NCBI GenBank assembly: GCA_030154385.1
Contig: JASKJZ010000010.1
Coordinates: 1-19,268, forward strand
DNA: 19,268 nucleotides
Source of the DNA: Clostridiales bacterium
GTDB taxonomy: Bacteria; Bacillota_A; Clostridia; Lachnospirales; Lachnospiraceae
Direction: 5' to 3'
The notes under the pieces were generated by a model. That model worked only from the letters and a program-made list of their open reading frames with translations, was not told the DNA's origin and ran no database searches. The stretch's first letter is position 1; each line of letters begins with the position of its first letter. The position numbers were made by a program, and so were the translations under genes. Shown piece after piece: positions 15,151-19,268 of the stretch.

Positions 15151-16659
15151 TTACTTTTTTTCCTGTAGCAGTCGATATTGCTCTGGGGTCATACCAAAAA
15201 AGCGCTTATAGGTCTGGATAAAATAGGACGTGTCGTTATACCCGACATAGTCCGCAATCTCATTCACCTTAAACACCGTATTCGTTAACAGCTCTTTCGC
15301 CTGCTCCATCCGATAATGAATCAAATACTTTGAAAAATTCATGCCTGTCTCTGCCTTGAATAATCGGCTTAGGTAGCTGGCGTTAAGAAAAAACTTGTGC
15401 TCTGCTAATTCCTGCAAGGAGATGTCGTAGCGAAAATTCTGGGCTACGTACTGCTTTACTTCTTCAATGATACTGTCTTTCTTCTCCTCCCCCCAACAGG
15501 TGTTCTCCAGTATTTTAATCAAATATCCCTCTAACTCTTGCAAGGAGCGGTATTGATACAAATCCGATTGATAGGAAAATAAAAGATAACGGTTTACCTC
15601 CTCCGTTTCTTGCAGCGCCTCCTTGTTACAGTAGGCGCGGTTGATTACCGAATAAATCTGCATGATACTGCTATACAAGGAATAGACGTTTTTCTTGTTG
15701 CCTTTGCATTTTTGTAAAAAAAGATGTAGAATCTCCTTTGCTTGCTCAAAATTCCCCTTCCAAACACTTTCATAGAGGGTCAGCTCCTCCTGCTTTGTAA
15801 ATAGCTGCTCAATCACAGGCTCCGGCTCATATAGAAACAGGCGCGTCTTATCCTCAAGCAGTCTGCCATTCATCGCGTATACACAGTCACGATACGCATC
15901 CTTTAAAAATTCTCTCCCATGAAAAACCCGACTCACTCCACAGGTAATGGAATGCTCGTATTGATGCAGACGACGATGCAAATGGTCGATATTTCGTTTC
16001 TCCCATTCCTCTCCTTTAGAAGGAACAATAGCAGCCAGCTCCTCCGTTTGTAAAAAATAGAAAACCGGCACGTCAATCTCCTTTCCCTCCCCGGATAAAA
16101 ACAAGCGAAACTTTTCTGCCTCCTCCGTACTCACGTGCCCGTTTCCCTGAAACAAATAGAGACGATAGGATTCCCTTCCAGACGTAAGCCCGCATAATGT
16201 AAACAGCTGATCCACAAGTACGGGCACGGTAAGTATGGATGCCAAGCTTAGGTATTGTAAGGAGTCTTTCAAACGCCTTTGTTCCTCGGCCTCTCGCTCC
16301 CTTACAATCGTAAGGAGGGTCTTCTCCAGCTCTTCTTTTTTCACTGGCTTCGTCAGATAGTTGCGCACGCCATAAAGCATTGCTTCTCTCGCATATTGAA
16401 AATCCGAATATCCGCTCACGATCACAACATCCGTCTTTGGGCAATGCTCCTTGACATACTTTGCTAATAAAAGTCCATCCATTTCTGGCATGCGGATGTC
16501 CGTAATTACAAGATCTACTGCTTGCCCCGATAAATATGCCGCTGCCTGCTTTCCTGTCTCTGCCTCCAGGCAGACTTCCATCGGCATTGGCATCTCCTGT
16601 AAGAGCTTTAACAGCATTTTTTTTGCGTAAAACTCGTCCTCTGCTACAATAATCTTCAT
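15151..16659 (-). CDS. YesN-like response regulator, AraC-type DNA-binding output
   Basis: This 502-residue cytoplasmic regulator has an N-terminal receiver domain (1 to about 120): the acidic pair is in VAEDE (5-9), phospho-acceptor Asp54 in ITDIRMP, Ser82 in VSGYSD and Lys104 in YLTKPVKK. A long middle region (about 130-390) has the size of the linker domain in YesN proteins. The C-terminal AraC/XylS double helix-turn-helix (about 400-500) includes SLQELAEHKFFLNASYLSRLF and the closing GYNDTSYFIQTYKRFFGMTPEQYR. It is activated by the histidine kinase encoded just upstream; only one base separates the kinase stop from this ATG, and AGGAGG lies in the kinase tail. Likely target: the sugar operon immediately downstream on the same strand. 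Confidence 0.93.
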   Translation of the reverse strand: MKIIVAEDEFYAKKMLLKLLQEMPMPMEVCLEAETGKQAAAYLSGQAVDLVITDIRMPEMDGLLLAKYVKEHCPKTDVVIVSGYSDFQYAREAMLYGVRNYLTKPVKKEELEKTLLTIVREREAEEQRRLKDSLQYLSLASILTVPVLVDQLFTLCGLTSGRESYRLYLFQGNGHVSTEEAEKFRLFLSGEGKEIDVPVFYFLQTEELAAIVPSKGEEWEKRNIDHLHRRLHQYEHSITCGVSRVFHGREFLKDAYRDCVYAMNGRLLEDKTRLFLYEPEPVIEQLFTKQEELTLYESVWKGNFEQAKEILHLFLQKCKGNKKNVYSLYSSIMQIYSVINRAYCNKEALQETEEVNRYLLFSYQSDLYQYRSLQELEGYLIKILENTCWGEEKKDSIIEEVKQYVAQNFRYDISLQELAEHKFFLNASYLSRLFKAETGMNFSKYLIHYRMEQAKELLTNTVFKVNEIADYVGYNDTSYFIQTYKRFFGMTPEQYRLLQEKK

Positions 16660-16660
16660 C

Positions 16661-18493
16661 CTATCCCACCTCCTTTTGCTTCATCCTAAGATAAATACAG
16701 GTATAACTACCCTCCACACTTTCTACATGGATTCCACAGTCCTCTCCATAATAGTTTTTTAACCTGGCATTGACATTCGAAAGTCCAATCCCCATGCCTT
16801 CTTCAGACAAGCTATCCTCGCCTACCAATTCATTCGCCTTCGTTGTTTGAAGCCTTTGATTTATTTCGCCTAGCATTTCCATTGCTATGCCGCTTCCGTC
16901 ATCGTATATGGATATCACAAGATTCTCTCCTTCTTTGAAGGCCGATATCTTCATGTAATCCCGCTCTCTTTTCACCGTAAAGGCATGATGAATGGAGTTC
17001 TCTACAATTGGCTGTAAGATAAATTTTATAACTCCAACCAACAGAAGCTCTTCTGGTATCTCATATTCAACCAAAAAGCGTCCCGGAAACCGAATGGACT
17101 GAATGCGAAGATAATTCTTTAGCTGCAGCAGTTCATCCTGCAGTGTCACAAAATCCGCTCCTTTGATGCTATAGCGGAACATGTCTGACAGACTTTCGGT
17201 AATTTCTGGAATTTCTTCAATATCCGACAGTCTTGCAATCGCTGTGATTGTATTTAGCGCGTTATATAAAAAATGGGGATTAATCTGCGCTTGCAGCATC
17301 TTAAGCTCTGCCTGCTTTTGGTTGAGCTGCATAATATAGAGCTTTGTGATACTATCATTAATTCGCTTTCCCATTGCATTATAGCTTTCAATCAGATTAC
17401 CTATTTCATCGTTTCGAACCCCAGCTTCGGTCTCATATAACGTCACCTCACCTTGTCTTGCCTGCCGCATCGTGTCCGCCAGCGCCTTGATGGGACGGCT
17501 GACCTTTTGCGATAACACAAGACTTAAGATGGCAGCAATCAGTAAAAGGAGCAAGACCCACTGCATCACGCTCAACATACTTTGCATACTGGTGCGAATC
17601 AAGTGCTGCTTCTCGATATATTGAATCAAGTACCAACCCGTGGCTTCGTTTTTCATCACCGTTGCCACGCAGCGCTTGCCATGGATACGGATTTCTCCTT
17701 CTTTCGTCTTGGATGCCTCCATTTTCTCTAGCTTCTGAAAGACTTCTCTCTTTTCACCTGCCGTCAAATCCGTCTCCAGATTCAAAAAGGCATTTCTGGA
17801 ATTGTAAATCACCTGGTCCTCTTTGATAATCGCGAATGAAGCAGAAACGCCTTCCTCCCCTTCCATCGACTGCAAGGCTTCGGCAACTGCTCCAAAATCC
17901 AAATCCACCAAAAGATAAGCAAAATTCTTATGGGCACCAATATCGGAGAGCTGATGTATGATGGTTACCATAGAATATCCCGAGCTTCCGATGCTTTGCG
18001 GATAAGGCACGGTATAATATTTTTGACTTCTTGTCTTCCAATCGATCTGCTCAATCAACTCCCATGCATGTGCGATATAGTCATCCGATATTTTATTCAC
18101 ACTGCAATAGGTATCTCCTGTCGTCGTAACGATAGAGGTCCTTTGTACATGCGGGTTTATGACGGTAAGCATTTTAAGGGATGTCTGCATATACGAATTA
18201 CGCTCATATCGCTGTGCCTGTGTCATTTTACTTTTTCGTTCATGCAAAATGATATTGACCTTTGGATCAATGAGATGCAATAGATTCAATGAACTATTGT
18301 TTCCCATCGCCAGATCAAGTGTTTTATTTTTTTGATAATTGGCCTGCTCCATATATAGGATGTTATTTGTGAGCGCAGAGGAAACGCCCTGAATATAACA
18401 TATTCCAAAAATTACGATTGTCACGAACAAAAGGAGCAGATAAGTAAACATAATCTTTGTCCGAAACGACATATCACGAATGCGAAGTTTCAT
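16661..18493 (-). CDS. YesM/LytS-family sensor histidine kinase
   Basis: This 610-residue membrane kinase has helix 1 (about 13-34), a large extracellular Cache-like sensor (about 35-305), helix 2 (about 306-328) and a HAMP domain (about 329-382). The His_kinase domain follows, with His407 in QAQINPHFLYNALN as the phosphorylation site. The ATPase domain has the N-box IVENSIHHAF (496-505, Asn499), the G1 box DDGSG (531-535) and GIGLSNVNARL (568-578). The architecture is the standard partner of YesN regulators that control carbohydrate operons. It may sense the sugar-loaded lipoprotein or the sugar itself. Start ATG at 18491-18493 with AAGGAG eight bases upstream. It diverges from the AraC-type gene at 18611. 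Confidence 0.94.
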   Translation of the reverse strand: MKLRIRDMSFRTKIMFTYLLLLFVTIVIFGICYIQGVSSALTNNILYMEQANYQKNKTLDLAMGNNSSLNLLHLIDPKVNIILHERKSKMTQAQRYERNSYMQTSLKMLTVINPHVQRTSIVTTTGDTYCSVNKISDDYIAHAWELIEQIDWKTRSQKYYTVPYPQSIGSSGYSMVTIIHQLSDIGAHKNFAYLLVDLDFGAVAEALQSMEGEEGVSASFAIIKEDQVIYNSRNAFLNLETDLTAGEKREVFQKLEKMEASKTKEGEIRIHGKRCVATVMKNEATGWYLIQYIEKQHLIRTSMQSMLSVMQWVLLLLLIAAILSLVLSQKVSRPIKALADTMRQARQGEVTLYETEAGVRNDEIGNLIESYNAMGKRINDSITKLYIMQLNQKQAELKMLQAQINPHFLYNALNTITAIARLSDIEEIPEITESLSDMFRYSIKGADFVTLQDELLQLKNYLRIQSIRFPGRFLVEYEIPEELLLVGVIKFILQPIVENSIHHAFTVKRERDYMKISAFKEGENLVISIYDDGSGIAMEMLGEINQRLQTTKANELVGEDSLSEEGMGIGLSNVNARLKNYYGEDCGIHVESVEGSYTCIYLRMKQKEVG

Positions 18494-18549
18494 GAACCGT
18501 TCTCCTTATTCCATTATTATGCTACCCAGTCTACTACAAATAAATCCCC

Positions 18550-18578
18550 TTGAACAGTATATTTTGCTATGATACAAT
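18550..18578 (+). promoter_or_regulatory. Promoter for the AraC-type regulator
   Basis: On the plus strand: -35 TTGAAC (18550-18555), a 17-base spacer, and -10 TACAAT (18573-18578) with TG at the extended -10 position. The transcript would start near 18585, about 25 bases before the ATG, and includes AAAGGA. The divergent kinase gene starts only 117 bases from the regulator gene, so both share this control region; a CATAAT-containing minus-strand -10 near the kinase start is possible but has no good -35. Confidence 0.7.
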
Positions 18579-18610
18579 CAAAGCAATCTTTATAAAGGAT
18601 GGAAAATTCC

Positions 18611-19268
18611 ATGACAACCGATACCAATCCAAATCTAAAAGAAGCGCGGCACCACGGCACCAATGCCTTTCCCTGCGGCACATACCATACCGTCTGCCAG
18701 AAAAGGGGGATGCTTGTAAAGCATCATTGGCACGAAGAAATTGAAATCATTCATTTTATTAACGGGCACTTTCGTCTGATTATCAATATGGAAGTGTATG
18801 AAATCAAAGAAGAATGTATCTTTTTTATCCAGCCTCTCGAGCTTCATGCCATCACCATTGTATCTGGCAACGAAGCAACCGAAGATGCGATAGTCTTTCT
18901 CCCAAGCATGTTAAGCTTTGACAGCTATGATCATGCACAGCTTCATCTAATCCAGCCCTTGATAAACCATGAGCTCTCGTTTCCAAGAAAGCTTACACCA
19001 GATCACCTCGCTTATTCTGATATATTAAAAACCTTTTCTACAATCGTATCCTCATTCGAAAGCTACGATCACTTAGAGCCACAATCTGTTCAAACCGAGG
19101 ATGTGAGTGCACAGCTTACCATCAAAGCTTCCTTGTTGACCATGCTCTCTATACTCTCTAAATTTACTCTGTTTCAAAAGGCGGACATTACAAGTGATAA
19201 GCGAATCGACTTTATCAAAGCGGCTCTTCTTTATATCAAGGAGCATTACCGGGAAAAAATATACCTTT
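18611..19268 (+). CDS. AraC-family transcriptional regulator, N-terminal part (cut by the window end)
   Basis: An open frame starts at ATG 18611 and runs 219 codons to the window edge with no stop. The N-terminus is an AraC-type cupin sensor: VKHHWHEEIEIIHFINGHF (about residues 36-54) followed by a YEIKEECIFFIQPLELHAI strand pair is the characteristic sugar-binding barrel of MsmR/RhaS-like proteins. The last visible residues, KRIDFIKAALLYIKEHYREKIYL, are where the helix-turn-helix domain normally begins, so the DNA-binding part lies beyond the window. AAAGGA lies 11 or so bases before the ATG. It probably responds to a sugar and may act on the neighbouring kinase/sugar genes. The target is inferred from position. 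Confidence 0.88.
   Translation, partial: MTTDTNPNLKEARHHGTNAFPCGTYHTVCQKRGMLVKHHWHEEIEIIHFINGHFRLIINMEVYEIKEECIFFIQPLELHAITIVSGNEATEDAIVFLPSMLSFDSYDHAQLHLIQPLINHELSFPRKLTPDHLAYSDILKTFSTIVSSFESYDHLEPQSVQTEDVSAQLTIKASLLTMLSILSKFTLFQKADITSDKRIDFIKAALLYIKEHYREKIYL

Overview
The window looks like chromosomal DNA from a low-to-moderate GC, spore-forming, motile Clostridia. A Lachnospiraceae-type genome is a reasonable guess from gene style, but nothing here proves the genus. The evidence is strong AGGAGG-type ribosome sites with occasional GTG/TTG starts, a CotJ spore-coat locus, a chemoreceptor, an HD-GYP protein, and a YesM/YesN two-component pair beside a carbohydrate ABC operon. No tRNA, rRNA, IS element, phage gene or CRISPR array was seen, and no gene-free stretch exceeds about 130 bases.

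Layout. (1) 132-1702, plus strand: an EamA/DMT-type exporter and a chloramphenicol-acetyltransferase-family protein, 17 bases apart. (2) 1682-2647, minus: a Gfo/Idh/MocA oxidoreductase whose 3' end overlaps the CAT-like gene tail to tail. (3) 2767-5753, minus: a Cache-domain chemoreceptor followed 21 bases later by a two-HD-domain HD-GYP gene that is frameshifted near its 5' end. (4) 5912-6511, minus: a small P-loop kinase-like protein with its own promoter and a 10-codon upstream ORF that overlaps its start. (5) 6657-7709, minus: a CotJ locus in which CotJA and CotJB are one polypeptide, directly abutting CotJC (manganese-catalase fold). A long hairpin buries its ribosome site, and a strong terminator follows. 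(6) 7793-10124, minus: a polar amino-acid ABC importer made of a binding-protein/permease fusion and an ATPase, with a clear sigma-A-type promoter. (7) 10394-15035, minus: a CUT1 sugar importer (lipoprotein, two permeases, no ATPase) and a cytoplasmic GH13 oligo-1,6-glucosidase, ending at a strong terminator. (8) 15151-18493, minus: YesN-like response regulator and YesM-like histidine kinase. (9) 18611 to the window end, plus: the N-terminal part of a cupin/AraC-type regulator, divergent from the kinase.

How the genes work together. Regions 7-9 form one inducible system. The kinase/regulator pair, and perhaps the AraC protein, probably control uptake of an oligosaccharide. The GH13 enzyme then hydrolyses it inside the cell, and the residue after its nucleophile favours alpha-1,6 linkages. 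ATP hydrolysis for the sugar importer must come from a shared MsmX-type ATPase elsewhere.

I did not find a wholly new system. The points most worth a second look are the CotJA-CotJB fusion with its ribosome-site-sequestering leader, the single-base frameshift in the HD-GYP gene, and the short coupled upstream ORF before the P-loop gene.
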